This document shows, one piece after another, positions 6,796-15,584 of a stretch of DNA of 64,000 bases (its first letter is position 1; every line of letters begins with the position of its first letter). Both the position numbers and the translations under genes were made by a program. The notes under the pieces are model-generated. The model saw only the letters and a list, made by a program, of their open reading frames with translations. It made no database searches and was not told the origin of the DNA. The DNA is from CAZJYI01 sp964550025 (GTDB lineage Bacteria > Verrucomicrobiota > Kiritimatiellia > UBA8416 > CAYOBW01): assembly GCA_964550025.1 (NCBI GenBank), contig CAZJYI010000007.1, positions 62,001 to 126,000 of the forward strand. Reading direction: 5' to 3'.

Positions 6796-8078
6796 AAAGA
6801 ACCTACGCACTCGTGGCAAAACGCCTGCTGGACGCTGTCGTCTCCTTCGCGGCGTTCATTGTCCTTCTCCCCCTGCTGGCATTGGCGCTTCTGCTCCCCG
6901 GGGTCCGGCTTCTGGCCAAGCGGCGTATCGGCCGCAAGGGCGTCCCGTTCAGTGAGTACCGCCTCCGCTGCCCGCCGTCCGGACCGGGCGGCTTCCTCGA
7001 ACGCATCAGCTTTCATCGCATTCCCGCCCTGTGGAACATCGTGCTCGGGCAGATGTCCTTTGTGGGCCCACGCGCGTTGAAGCCCGACGAGCACCTGCCG
7101 CCCGAGGGCACGGACCACAACCGCTTCTCGGTCCGGCCGGGTTACGTCAGCCCATGGTGGCTGCGCGTACGCAGCAACATGACGTTCGACGACGAGTTTG
7201 CCGTCGACGCCGACTACGCTGCAAATATCGGTCTGAAGACCGACCTCGGCATCCTCCTGCGCTCCGCACTGGCAGCACTGTATGGCCGCGACGAAGAGGA
7301 GGGTGAGGGAGTCCTCTCGCTGCTGGGTGTCCGTATCGCCAACCTCACCACGGCCGACGCCATCACGCACATCGACCGCGTCATCAAGACAAAGGGGCGG
7401 GAACAGATCTCGTTCGTCAACGCCGATTCACTCAACAAGGCCTACAGGGACCACGCTTTCCGCGACACGCTGAACGCCGGCGACATGGTGCTCGGCGACG
7501 GCATCGGGATCAAGCTCGGCGCCCGCATGACCCGGCAGCACATCCGCGAAAACGTGAACGGAACGGACCTCTTCCCGCGGCTGTGCGAACACATGGCCGA
7601 AGAAGGCCAGAGCCTCTACCTGCTTGGAGCGAAGGAAGGCGTCCCGGAACGCGTGCGCGACTGGGTGCGGACCCACCATCCCGGCGTCAACATCGTCGGC
7701 ACCCGCAACGGCTATTTCCCGGAAGACGAGGAGCAGGACGTCTGCGCGGCCATCCGGGAAGCCGGGCCCGATGTCCTGCTCGTGGCTTTCGGCGCCCCGC
7801 GCCAGGAGACCTGGATCCAGACGCACCTGGCCGAGCTCAACACGCGCGTTGCCATCGGCGTCGGCGGGCTTTTTGACTTCTACTCTGGCAGCATCCCGCG
7901 TGCGCCGGTCTGGATGCGGGAAGCCGGCATTGAATGGGTCTATCGGCTCATCCAGGAACCCCGCCGCATGTTCAAGCGCTACCTTGTGGGGAACTTCGTT
8001 TTTGTCCTCCGCATACTTCGTCATCGACGCGAGGTCGGAAGGACTCATCTGCCACATACGGGAGCTCTCACCCCATGA
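6792..8078 (+). CDS. Fusion of a degenerate phosphoglycosyltransferase-like domain with a WecG/TagA/CpsF (GT26) glycosyltransferase
   Basis: The start chosen is the ATG at 6792, overlapping the previous stop; the open frame upstream of it is a shadow. The protein has 428 residues. Residues 1-160 resemble a monotopic bacterial sugar transferase: KRLLD before a hydrophobic helix (about 14-36), then WNIVLGQMSFVGPRALKPDE and RPGYVS. The family's catalytic Asp-Glu pair (LDELPQL) is replaced by FHRIPAL (about residues 74-80), so priming activity is doubtful. Residues 175-410 are a complete GT26 domain: NADSLNKA, VLGDGIG, NGTDLFP, FGAPRQETW, GVGGLFDFYSG and RLIQEPRR. GT26 enzymes add the second sugar to a lipid-linked primer. 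The first domain may act only as membrane anchor or acceptor holder. Confidence 0.85.
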   Translation: MKRTYALVAKRLLDAVVSFAAFIVLLPLLALALLLPGVRLLAKRRIGRKGVPFSEYRLRCPPSGPGGFLERISFHRIPALWNIVLGQMSFVGPRALKPDEHLPPEGTDHNRFSVRPGYVSPWWLRVRSNMTFDDEFAVDADYAANIGLKTDLGILLRSALAALYGRDEEEGEGVLSLLGVRIANLTTADAITHIDRVIKTKGREQISFVNADSLNKAYRDHAFRDTLNAGDMVLGDGIGIKLGARMTRQHIRENVNGTDLFPRLCEHMAEEGQSLYLLGAKEGVPERVRDWVRTHHPGVNIVGTRNGYFPEDEEQDVCAAIREAGPDVLLVAFGAPRQETWIQTHLAELNTRVAIGVGGLFDFYSGSIPRAPVWMREAGIEWVYRLIQEPRRMFKRYLVGNFVFVLRILRHRREVGRTHLPHTGALTP

Positions 8079-8470
8079 AGCCGGTTGCGGACGCCTTCAC
8101 AACGTATTTCTTCCGGCGGGTCGATCCCGGCGTCCTGGAAGGGTTGACCCCCCGGCAGCGCGATGCCATCGCCGACGCCCTGCGGCGCTCCGGGCCGCGC
8201 GAACACGCCGTCGACCTGCGCTGGACGATCAACCTGGTCTTTGATCGCTTCTATGTCGTGCTGTTGGCCGGCCGCGACCTGCGCCGCAGGCAACGGGAAG
8301 CAACGAATCGCGCCCGATCTGACACAAAGAAGGTGATTCGCAGTCTTCTGCTTCTCGCGGCGTTCATGCTGCCTGCGCTTCTCGTGCTGGGAATCCTGCT
8401 CTACGGACTCAAGTGCCTGCTCGGCATCAACCTGCTCGAAAACAAACACCTGATGGACTTGCTACAATAG
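8075..8470 (+). CDS. Small membrane protein of unknown function in the exopolysaccharide operon
   Basis: The 131-residue protein starts at an ATG overlapping the previous stop by 4 bp. The upstream extension of the frame is a shadow of that gene. The first 85 residues are hydrophilic with a basic end (RWTINLVFDRFYVV, then GRDLRRRQRE). One strong hydrophobic helix follows at about 89-115 (SLLLLAAFMLPALLVLGILLY). I recognise no family. Its place between a glycosyltransferase and a phosphodiesterase-like enzyme suggests a role in assembly at the inner membrane. Confidence 0.7.
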   Translation: MKPVADAFTTYFFRRVDPGVLEGLTPRQRDAIADALRRSGPREHAVDLRWTINLVFDRFYVVLLAGRDLRRRQREATNRARSDTKKVIRSLLLLAAFMLPALLVLGILLYGLKCLLGINLLENKHLMDLLQ

Positions 8471-8480
8471 GATTGACACA

Positions 8481-9629
8481 ATGGCCGCAAAAGCAAAGCT
8501 CGCCCTGTTCGTGTTCATCGACGCGTTTGGCTACGAAGCGCTGAAACGCGAACCGTTTCTAGACGACATTCTGTTGCGCAAGGCGCCGCTCGGGACGATC
8601 TTCGGCTACAGCTCCACCTGCGACCCAACCATCGTCACGGGGCTGCTCCCGCGCGATCACGACCACTTCTCGTTCTTCGCCTACAACCCGGCTGCCTCCC
8701 CGTTCGCACTCTGCCGATTCCTCGCCTATCTGCCGCACAGCATCACCCGCCGCGGCCGCGTACGCCGCATGATGAGCCGCGTCATCAAGCGCCTCTATGG
8801 TTACACGGGGTATTTCCAGATCTACAACATGCCATTCGACCGTCTGCCGCTTTTCGAGTACACCGAGAAGCGCGATCTGTACCAACCGGGCGGCATCAAC
8901 TCCGGCGCGCGCACGATCTTCGACGACCTGCGCGACAGACGCGTCCCCTTCTACCTCTCGGAATGGTGGAAGCCCGAAACGCACAACCTGGCAACCCTGA
9001 CGGCCGAGCTCAGACGCGGTGAGATCTCGTTCGCGTACCTCTACATGGCGCAAATGGACGCCATCCTCCACCAACACGGGCCGGAATCGAAACAGGGTTC
9101 CGAGAAGATCCGGTGGTATGACCGGCAAATCCGCCAGCTCCTCGATGTCGCCGATGAACGCTACGACAGCGTGAACCTCTACGTCTTCTCCGACCACGGC
9201 ATGACCTTCTGCAAGGAGGACTGCGACCTGATCCCGCGGATCGAGGGCCTGGCTCTCACGTTCGGCGAGGACTATGTCGCCGTCTATGACTCCACCATGG
9301 CGCGCTTCTGGTTCATCAATGATCGCGCGGAGACCGCAATCCGTGCCGCACTGGAGAAGGAGCCACTCGGGGACATCCTCTCCACCGAAACCCTCCGTGA
9401 GTGGGGATGCGACTTCAAGAACAACCGCTACGGGGACCTCTTCTTCCTGATGAAACCGGGCGTCCTGCTCTGCCCGAGCTTCATGGGCGAGACCCACCTT
9501 GCCGGAATGCATGGCTACGCGCCCGATGACAAGGACTCCATCGCCGCCTTCGGAACCAACGTCGAACTGCCGGCCATGCCGAAACGGCTGGACAACCTTT
9601 TCGCGCTAATGCAGGGGGAAATCGCATGA
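8481..9629 (+). CDS. Alkaline-phosphatase-superfamily enzyme (phosphodiesterase/phosphotransferase-like)
   Basis: The 382-residue protein has the metal-site framework of the alkaline phosphatase superfamily: an N-terminal Asp in LFVFIDAFGYEAL, a nucleophile region SSTCDPTIVTGLLP with a candidate Thr, a central YLYMAQMDAILHQHG, VFSDHGMTF and a C-terminal GMHGYAPDD. This arrangement is that of nucleotide-pyrophosphatase/phosphodiesterase-like members. There is no signal peptide. It lies inside the exopolysaccharide operon and overlaps the next gene by 4 bp. It could hydrolyse or transfer a phosphodiester substituent on the polymer or a lipid carrier intermediate. The substrate is not known. Confidence 0.75.
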   Translation: MAAKAKLALFVFIDAFGYEALKREPFLDDILLRKAPLGTIFGYSSTCDPTIVTGLLPRDHDHFSFFAYNPAASPFALCRFLAYLPHSITRRGRVRRMMSRVIKRLYGYTGYFQIYNMPFDRLPLFEYTEKRDLYQPGGINSGARTIFDDLRDRRVPFYLSEWWKPETHNLATLTAELRRGEISFAYLYMAQMDAILHQHGPESKQGSEKIRWYDRQIRQLLDVADERYDSVNLYVFSDHGMTFCKEDCDLIPRIEGLALTFGEDYVAVYDSTMARFWFINDRAETAIRAALEKEPLGDILSTETLREWGCDFKNNRYGDLFFLMKPGVLLCPSFMGETHLAGMHGYAPDDKDSIAAFGTNVELPAMPKRLDNLFALMQGEIA

Positions 9630-10471
9630 CACCGGTGGACATCGTAGTGCGCGCCCGCAATGACATGCCCCTCATCGAAGAGACGCTCCGGGGCATCCGC
9701 GACCAGCAGATGCCTTCCCGCATTCTCGTCATGGACAACGCCTCCGAGGACGGCACGACCGAAACGGCTCAACGCATGGCAGACAGGGTCATTGACATCC
9801 CGGCGGGAACGTACGTTCCTGGAGCCGTCCTGAACCAGGCCATGGAGGCGACCGAGAGCGACCGGGTCGTCTTTCTGAACTCCGACTGCACGCCCCTGGA
9901 TGACCGCTGGCTGGAGGCGCTCCTGGCCGGTTTCGACGCGGAGAGCGTCGCGGCCGTCTTCGGGCGGCAGGTGCCGCGGCCGGACTGTCTGCCGCTTTTC
10001 GCCAAGGACACGGAAGACACCTTTGGCGACGGCTCGCGGCAGGCCGCGTGGAAGCACTGCTTCTCCATGGCCTCCTCGGCCATACGCCGCCGCACGTGGG
10101 AATCGATGCCGTTCAACCCCGACATCCAGTACTCCGAGGACATCGAGTGGACATGGCGGGCGCGGCAGCAGGGCGGCGATATCCGCTACTGCCCGGAGTC
10201 CCGGGTCTACCATTCGCATAACTACACTCTCGGCCAGTGGCAGCGACGGCAATATGGCGAGGGCAAGGCCGACGCGGAGATCTTTGACTGGCCCGCCTGG
10301 GACCGTTCGTGGATGCGATACTCCGGACTGCCGTTTGCCCGGCAGGTGCTCAGCGACTGGAAGTACGGGGCGCGCCGGCGGTCGCTACAGGCCATAGTGC
10401 ATTCACCGGCTCTGCGCTTCGTGCAGATGATTGGACGCAGGAAGGGGTTCAAGGATGGACTCACATCGTAG
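9626..10471 (+). CDS. GT2-family glycosyltransferase
   Basis: The 281-residue GT-A enzyme shows the GT2 pattern: VDIVVRARNDMPLIEETLRGI at the start, DNASEDGT, the metal-binding FLNSDC (DxD-like position) and SEDIEWTWRARQQG with the catalytic acid region. A final basic helix follows. It is predicted to add a sugar with inversion of configuration. Its ATG overlaps the previous stop by 4 bp and its end overlaps the TolC-like gene by 17 bp. Confidence 0.87.
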   Translation: MTPVDIVVRARNDMPLIEETLRGIRDQQMPSRILVMDNASEDGTTETAQRMADRVIDIPAGTYVPGAVLNQAMEATESDRVVFLNSDCTPLDDRWLEALLAGFDAESVAAVFGRQVPRPDCLPLFAKDTEDTFGDGSRQAAWKHCFSMASSAIRRRTWESMPFNPDIQYSEDIEWTWRARQQGGDIRYCPESRVYHSHNYTLGQWQRRQYGEGKADAEIFDWPAWDRSWMRYSGLPFARQVLSDWKYGARRRSLQAIVHSPALRFVQMIGRRKGFKDGLTS

Positions 10472-11999
10472 GGTTGTCTCTGCCGCCGCGGGCATGTGCG
10501 TCGCGCTGCAGTGTCTGGCGCCCCCGGCCGGCACGGCGGCCCCGCCCGATGCCGCGGACGACACCATGCACTGGGCGTGCCCCAGGCCTTGGGAGACCCC
10601 CCTGCCGACCAACGCCGTCCTGCTCACGCTGCGGGAAGCCGTCGACGCGGCGCTCGCATCCGCCCCCGACATCGAGGCCGCCGAGGCGAGGGTGCGGGCC
10701 GCCGGGCACGCGGTGAGCATGCAGCGGAGCGCCTACTGGCCGTCCCTCTCGTTCAACACCGCGTGGGGGCAGTCGCAGAGCGACGCAGGCGGGACGTCCC
10801 CGGGCGTGTACTCCGCAGGACTGAGCGCAAACTGGGGACTGTTTGACGGATTCCAGCGTGAGTTCGAGGTCGTGAAAGCACTGCGGGAGCGCGATGCCAC
10901 GGCGCTGGCCGCGGACGAGTCCCGCAGGCTGCTCCGGCGCGCCGTGACCCGCGCCTATTTCAGCGCACTCCTTGCGCAGCAACGGATGCGCGCCGCCCAC
11001 GGCGACATTGCGTTCAACAATGAGATACTGAGCTATGTCGGCAAACGGTACAGGAACGGCACGGCGAGTCGCAGCGACGTGCTCAACTTCAGAATCCGTG
11101 TCACGGAGGACGTCGACACCTACCTGACCCAACGTCAGATCCTGGCGATCAGCCTAACTGCCCTCAAAGCCCTGACTGGCCTGGACACCCCCCTCGGCAT
11201 CGATATCTGTCGCCTCGGAAACCCTCACCAGCACCCCCCCGACGCCATGGTCGTGGATCTGTCGCGAGAGATCGCGCATGCCCGCCGCAACCGGGCCGAT
11301 ATTCGGGCACAGGCCGCCGAGATTGCGGCCGCCGAAGCCGCGCTCAAAGTCGAACGCGGCAAACGACTGCCAAGCATCGCACTGAATGCCAACTACACGG
11401 TGCAGCGCGAAGAGGACCCGGCGTTCGAGATCCCGCAGGACACGTCATCGTTCGTGGGACTGACGCTTGGCTGGGATCTATTCACCGGCGGCAGAACACA
11501 CAACGCCATCAAAGAGGCCGAAGCGGCGTTGCGGGAACTCAAGGCAACGTACCGGGGACGCCTGCGTGAGCTCACACGAGAGCTCACGCAATACAAGCTG
11601 ACCCTGGAGCACGCCCACATGCGGCTTGTCAACGGCACCCTTGCATGCGAAGCCGCAATGGAAGACCGGAATATGGTCACCAAGCTCTATGAAGCCGGCC
11701 TCGTTGCGGTAACTCGCCTGAACGAGGTACAAAAAGACGTCGTGCATTCACTTGGGAGTCTCATAGAGGCCCGCGTTCTCTTCAGCCAGACGTGGGAAGA
11801 GCTCCGGATCGCCGCCGGCCACGCGTGCCCGGAGACGGCCGCTGTTCGGGCGGACGAAGAGCGCGAAACGCACAACGAAGCCGGTCTCACCCACCCCGGA
11901 ACAACACCTGAGCTTGCGGATTGCGGATTGCAGATTGCGGAACAGAGGGAGGCAACACAACCGGCCCCGATTCACGTCACCCCCGCGGAGAAGCCATGA
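10455..11999 (+). CDS. TolC-family outer-membrane channel protein of the exopolysaccharide operon
   Basis: The ATG at 10455 is taken because it precedes a signal-peptide-like sequence (RRVVSAAAGMCVALQCLAPPAGTA); a TTG 24 bp upstream is possible. The 514-residue protein has two outer-membrane efflux repeats with long amphipathic helices (LREAVDAALASAPDIEAAEARVRAAG, shown only in part as the repeat opening) and strand segments such as GLSANWGLFDGF and LTLGWDLFTGG, the usual paired motif. In an exopolysaccharide operon such a protein may form the export channel in place of a Wza-type secretin. The C-terminal tail (ELADCGLQIAEQ) is encoded by a short GCGGATT-type repeat, so the very end may not be functional. 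Confidence 0.85.
   Translation: MDSHRRVVSAAAGMCVALQCLAPPAGTAAPPDAADDTMHWACPRPWETPLPTNAVLLTLREAVDAALASAPDIEAAEARVRAAGHAVSMQRSAYWPSLSFNTAWGQSQSDAGGTSPGVYSAGLSANWGLFDGFQREFEVVKALRERDATALAADESRRLLRRAVTRAYFSALLAQQRMRAAHGDIAFNNEILSYVGKRYRNGTASRSDVLNFRIRVTEDVDTYLTQRQILAISLTALKALTGLDTPLGIDICRLGNPHQHPPDAMVVDLSREIAHARRNRADIRAQAAEIAAAEAALKVERGKRLPSIALNANYTVQREEDPAFEIPQDTSSFVGLTLGWDLFTGGRTHNAIKEAEAALRELKATYRGRLRELTRELTQYKLTLEHAHMRLVNGTLACEAAMEDRNMVTKLYEAGLVAVTRLNEVQKDVVHSLGSLIEARVLFSQTWEELRIAAGHACPETAAVRADEERETHNEAGLTHPGTTPELADCGLQIAEQREATQPAPIHVTPAEKP
11913..11945. repeat. Short tandem GCGGATT-like repeat inside the end of the TolC-like gene
   Basis: TGCGGATTGCGGATTGCAGA runs on as TTGCGG: about four copies of a 7-bp unit. 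Similar 7-bp-type repeats occur at 19322-19344 and 56572-56595. Confidence 0.6.
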
Positions 12000-13063
12000 A
12001 CACCTACGCGTACCACGGCAGCGAAGCTTTCAACCAGTGGATGGACTCGATCCTCCGTGATTTCACGCGCGATGTCGAAAGCGCACTGGGCGACAACCTG
12101 GTTGCCCTTGTCCTCGGCGGCGGGTACGGGCGGGGAGAAGGCGGCGTCGAGATCATCGACGGGAAGGAACGGCCCTACAATGACCTCGACTTCACGCTCG
12201 TGGTGGGGAACACGTCCTCGGTCCCCCATGCCGAACTCGAACGCATCAGCGGGGACTACGCCCGGCAGCTCAAGATTCACGTTGACTTCAGTCGCCCCCT
12301 GACCATCGAAGCCATCCGGCATTGGCCGCCGTGGCTGATGTGGCACGACCTTCTGAACGGGCACATCATCCTGAGCGGACCCGGGAATGTCCTCACCGCG
12401 AACGCACCGGACTGCGTGAGGGAGCATCCCCCGCCTGTCGAGGCCTTGCGTCTCCTGCTGAACCGGGGCGCCGGACTGCTGTGGGCAATGCGTGTGGCGC
12501 GGGAGGTCGAACCGGAACCCGACCGCGGATTCGTGGTCCGCAACTACTACAAGCTCCTCCTCGCCCTGGGGGATGCGCTTCTGATCGCCTACTCTCGTTT
12601 CAGGACCCCCTACCGCGGACGTGATGGGCTGTTCGAAACGCTCTGTGTCGACGAGCATAAGATGCGTAGTCTGGAGCTTCTTCCATTGTACCGCGACGCA
12701 CTGCGCTTCAAGTTCTCGCCCCACGAGTTCTCCGGCGACGACATTGACCCGACCACCCTCGAGGCGGCCGCGCGGATGTGGGCCGCGGTGCTGCTGCTGA
12801 CGGAGGAACGACGCACCGACGGCGCCTGGCCGGATGCAACGGCCTACGCCGACGATGGGTTCATCCGCGAGCGCGCCATGCACGCTCCCGTCGAGCGCGT
12901 GAAGAACCTGCTGCGCAACGTGCGCTGCCGAAGATTCACCTTCCGCCACCCGCGAGAGTGGCTGTACAGGGAGATCACGCGTCTCCTCGTGCCCTCCCCT
13001 GCCGCGCGGGACTGGGCCGCGCGATCCTCCACGGCACTGGCAATCTGGAACCGCTACAACTGA
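11996..13063 (+). CDS. Nucleotidyltransferase-fold protein
   Basis: The 355-residue protein has the polymerase-beta-like nucleotidyltransferase signature near its N-terminus: LVLGGGYGRGEGG (about residues 35-47), then YNDLDFTLVV, and a later single Asp in IHVDFSRPL, giving the usual G-G...D-x-D...D triad. The rest is mostly helical. Such enzymes transfer a nucleotide to small molecules or proteins. It starts by a 4-bp overlap with the TolC-like gene and is followed after 11 bp by an APH-like kinase. Presence of both in a polysaccharide operon suggests activation or modification of a small polar group, but the substrate is unknown. Confidence 0.75.
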   Translation: MNTYAYHGSEAFNQWMDSILRDFTRDVESALGDNLVALVLGGGYGRGEGGVEIIDGKERPYNDLDFTLVVGNTSSVPHAELERISGDYARQLKIHVDFSRPLTIEAIRHWPPWLMWHDLLNGHIILSGPGNVLTANAPDCVREHPPPVEALRLLLNRGAGLLWAMRVAREVEPEPDRGFVVRNYYKLLLALGDALLIAYSRFRTPYRGRDGLFETLCVDEHKMRSLELLPLYRDALRFKFSPHEFSGDDIDPTTLEAAARMWAAVLLLTEERRTDGAWPDATAYADDGFIRERAMHAPVERVKNLLRNVRCRRFTFRHPREWLYREITRLLVPSPAARDWAARSSTALAIWNRYN

Positions 13064-13074
13064 GGACGACAGAC

Positions 13075-14049
13075 ATGAGCAACGGCGAGACCATGGAAGC
13101 CCGCTTGACGGAATACGCGAGCACCCTCGACCTGAAGCTGGTTGCCGTCCACCCGATCCAGCGCAACAAGTACTGCGCCATCGGACGCGGCGTTCTCGAC
13201 GACGGCCGGGACTGTGTCGTGAAGGACTACGGAGAAAGCGATCCGAACCTGGCCCGGCTGGAAGCGGAGGCGCTCGATTTCTACGACGGCATCTGCCGGG
13301 ACGCGCCCGGGCTGAAAACATGCCGCCTGCTCTCGTACAACGCGGATCACAACATTCTCGCCATGTCGTTCATGGAGGGAAGCAGCTACACGCGCTTTGT
13401 CTACAAGGCGCTGACGGTTCCTCGGCAGCGCGAACGGGTTCTGGACCACGCCCGGGCGCTCGGAAGCCTCCTGCATGAGTTGTACCGCCGGCGTCACGAC
13501 CCCGAAGGGCGGCTCGGTGATTTCATGCGGGAGTACATGCTGCACGTCTCGGATCGTCTCGGACGCGTCCCCGTCGTTGGCAGAAGCCTCCTGGGGCCAG
13601 AGCTGCCTTCAGCGGAGGTACTATTCGAAGAGGCCCGTGACTGTGGCGAAGCGACGTCCTTCTGTCACGGCGACTGCGTGCCCCGCAATGCCCACGCGGA
13701 CGCCGACGGCATCGGGCTCATCGACTGGGCCAACACCAGCACGCAGTCCCATATCCTCAATGACCTGTACAACTTCCTGACGGCCTCGCGGAACATGTTT
13801 CTCACTCCCGGCTACCGCAAACAGTGGATCGAGGCGATCTCGGACGGCCTGGGGGAACTGGTCTTCGACATCCGCCTGCACCGCTTCTTCTACGAGTACC
13901 ATCGCCGCCGCTGGCTCATGCTGAAATTCTACGCGCGCCGCCCCTGGCCGCTGCTGCAAGCCCTGCGCGGCATGCTGACATTCGCCAGGCCGTTCCACCC
14001 CGCTCGCCTCGGAATTCTGCACAGACATGTAAAGGACTACTCCCTATGA
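13075..14049 (+). CDS. Aminoglycoside-phosphotransferase-like kinase
   Basis: The 324-residue protein has the eukaryotic-like small-molecule kinase fold of the APH/choline kinase group. The catalytic loop is FCHGDCVPRNAHAD and the metal-binding Asp is in IGLIDWANTS. The N-terminal lobe has a Lys in CVVKDYGES before an acidic helix, as in ATP-binding lobes. The ATG at 13075 is used; the upstream frame is shadow. It pairs with the nucleotidyltransferase before it and overlaps the flippase gene by 4 bp. It may phosphorylate a sugar, a polyol or choline-like group for the polymer, or a lipopolysaccharide-like core. Confidence 0.75.
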   Translation: MSNGETMEARLTEYASTLDLKLVAVHPIQRNKYCAIGRGVLDDGRDCVVKDYGESDPNLARLEAEALDFYDGICRDAPGLKTCRLLSYNADHNILAMSFMEGSSYTRFVYKALTVPRQRERVLDHARALGSLLHELYRRRHDPEGRLGDFMREYMLHVSDRLGRVPVVGRSLLGPELPSAEVLFEEARDCGEATSFCHGDCVPRNAHADADGIGLIDWANTSTQSHILNDLYNFLTASRNMFLTPGYRKQWIEAISDGLGELVFDIRLHRFFYEYHRRRWLMLKFYARRPWPLLQALRGMLTFARPFHPARLGILHRHVKDYSL

Positions 14050-15584
14050 GCCGCGCCGCCGCCATCCTGAAGAACACGGCCGCCAGCTATGCTCAGCAGG
14101 TTGTGGCCGTCGCCGTCTTCATGTTCCTCACGCCCTATGCCGCGCGCCTGCTGGGCACGGAACAGTTCGGGCTCTGGTCACTCATGTGGTCCATGGTCGG
14201 CGTTCTGGGGCTTGTCGACATGGGCGTCTCCAGCGCGGTCGTCAAGTTCGTCGCCGACGCCCGCGGCCGCAACGACCCCGACCGGGTTCGCCAGTTGTCG
14301 GCGACGTTCTTCTGGGTACAGAGCGCCCTGGCCCTCATCGTCCTGCTCGTCGCGAGCGGCCTGATCCCGCTCCTTGACACCCTCTTCGATATCCCGCCCC
14401 AATACCGGCGTATCGCCATGATCGTCTTTGCCATTCTCTCCTTCCGGGTGGCATCCGGAATGCCCTTCGGCCTTTTCGCCGGACTGCTGGCCGCACACCG
14501 CAAAGAGGCCTACACCAGCCTGACCAAGGCCGCCGGCACTGTGGTCTACGGCGTCTGCGTATTCCTGGCGTTGAAACTGCAGCCCACGGCGATATCTCTC
14601 GCCACCTGCAACATCCTCGTGCACGTTGCCGCCAATGCGGTGATCATCCTGCTCGCCTACCGGACCGTGCCGGAGTTCAGCATTCATCCGCACGCTTTTC
14701 GACGAACTCTCGTTCGCGAAATCAGCGCGTTTTCCGGGGCGGCGTTCATGGTGCAGATATCCTCCCTGCTTTACACCCGGGTCGACACGTTTATCGTGCA
14801 GCGCTTCCTGGCCCTGGCCGCGGTTGCGCGCTACTCGATCGCGATGCAGACCATCAGCCGGGGCGCCCTGTTCTGCCGCCAGATGAACTCGGCACTCACC
14901 CCGCTCGTAGCCGAGATGAAGGGCGCCGATGACCAGCAGAACATTCGCCTTGTGCTGCGCAAGGGCACGAAACTGAATACGGCGCTGTCCACCCCGCTCA
15001 TGGGGGGCCTGATCTGGCTCGCCGGCGATCTGGTGCACTCCTGGATGGGACCGGAGTTCGCCGCGTCGGTGCTGCCGCTACGCTTTCTCGCCGTCGCCGC
15101 CTGGATCGATGCGGTGTGCGGAATCTCTGGCAGTGTTCTGACCATGACGGGCCACCAGAAACGCATGGCCCGACTCACCGTGGCCGGGCAACTCGCAAAC
15201 ATAGCCCTCACCCTGCTTCTTGTGCGGCGCTTCGGCATCGGCGGCGTGGCCTTTGCTTCACTGGTCGCAAGCTCGGCCATCGCCGTCATCACCGTCGGCT
15301 TTGCCGTCAAGACCTTCGAGGTGTCCATCCGGCATACGTACGGCCCCATCCTGGCCAGCGCCATACCATTCGCCCTGATGATCGCCGCCCTCTTCGGTCT
15401 GCGACGGATCATCTGCGTCGCGGGCGTTTCCGCTCCCTCGTTGTTCCACGTCGCCATTATGGAGTTCGTTGGTTGCGTTGTGTTCTTCGTGGCCTTCTAC
15501 TGCATCGGCTGTTCGAAGAAGGAACGCAAGTACTACCGCGAGAAGCTGGCGGCGCCACTCTCGCGCTTCGGGATCAAGGTATGA
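14046..15584 (+). CDS. Polysaccharide flippase (MATE-like, Wzx/MurJ-type superfamily)
   Basis: The 512-residue integral membrane protein has about 12-14 hydrophobic helices. The opening ILKNTAASYAQQVVAVAVFMF, followed by TPYAARLLGTEQFGLWSLMW, is typical of Wzx-type oligosaccharide flippases. It is predicted to move the undecaprenyl-linked repeat unit to the periplasm, upstream of the polymerase encoded next. Its ATG overlaps the previous stop and its end overlaps the next start, 4 bp each. Confidence 0.88.
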   Translation: MSRAAAILKNTAASYAQQVVAVAVFMFLTPYAARLLGTEQFGLWSLMWSMVGVLGLVDMGVSSAVVKFVADARGRNDPDRVRQLSATFFWVQSALALIVLLVASGLIPLLDTLFDIPPQYRRIAMIVFAILSFRVASGMPFGLFAGLLAAHRKEAYTSLTKAAGTVVYGVCVFLALKLQPTAISLATCNILVHVAANAVIILLAYRTVPEFSIHPHAFRRTLVREISAFSGAAFMVQISSLLYTRVDTFIVQRFLALAAVARYSIAMQTISRGALFCRQMNSALTPLVAEMKGADDQQNIRLVLRKGTKLNTALSTPLMGGLIWLAGDLVHSWMGPEFAASVLPLRFLAVAAWIDAVCGISGSVLTMTGHQKRMARLTVAGQLANIALTLLLVRRFGIGGVAFASLVASSAIAVITVGFAVKTFEVSIRHTYGPILASAIPFALMIAALFGLRRIICVAGVSAPSLFHVAIMEFVGCVVFFVAFYCIGCSKKERKYYREKLAAPLSRFGIKV

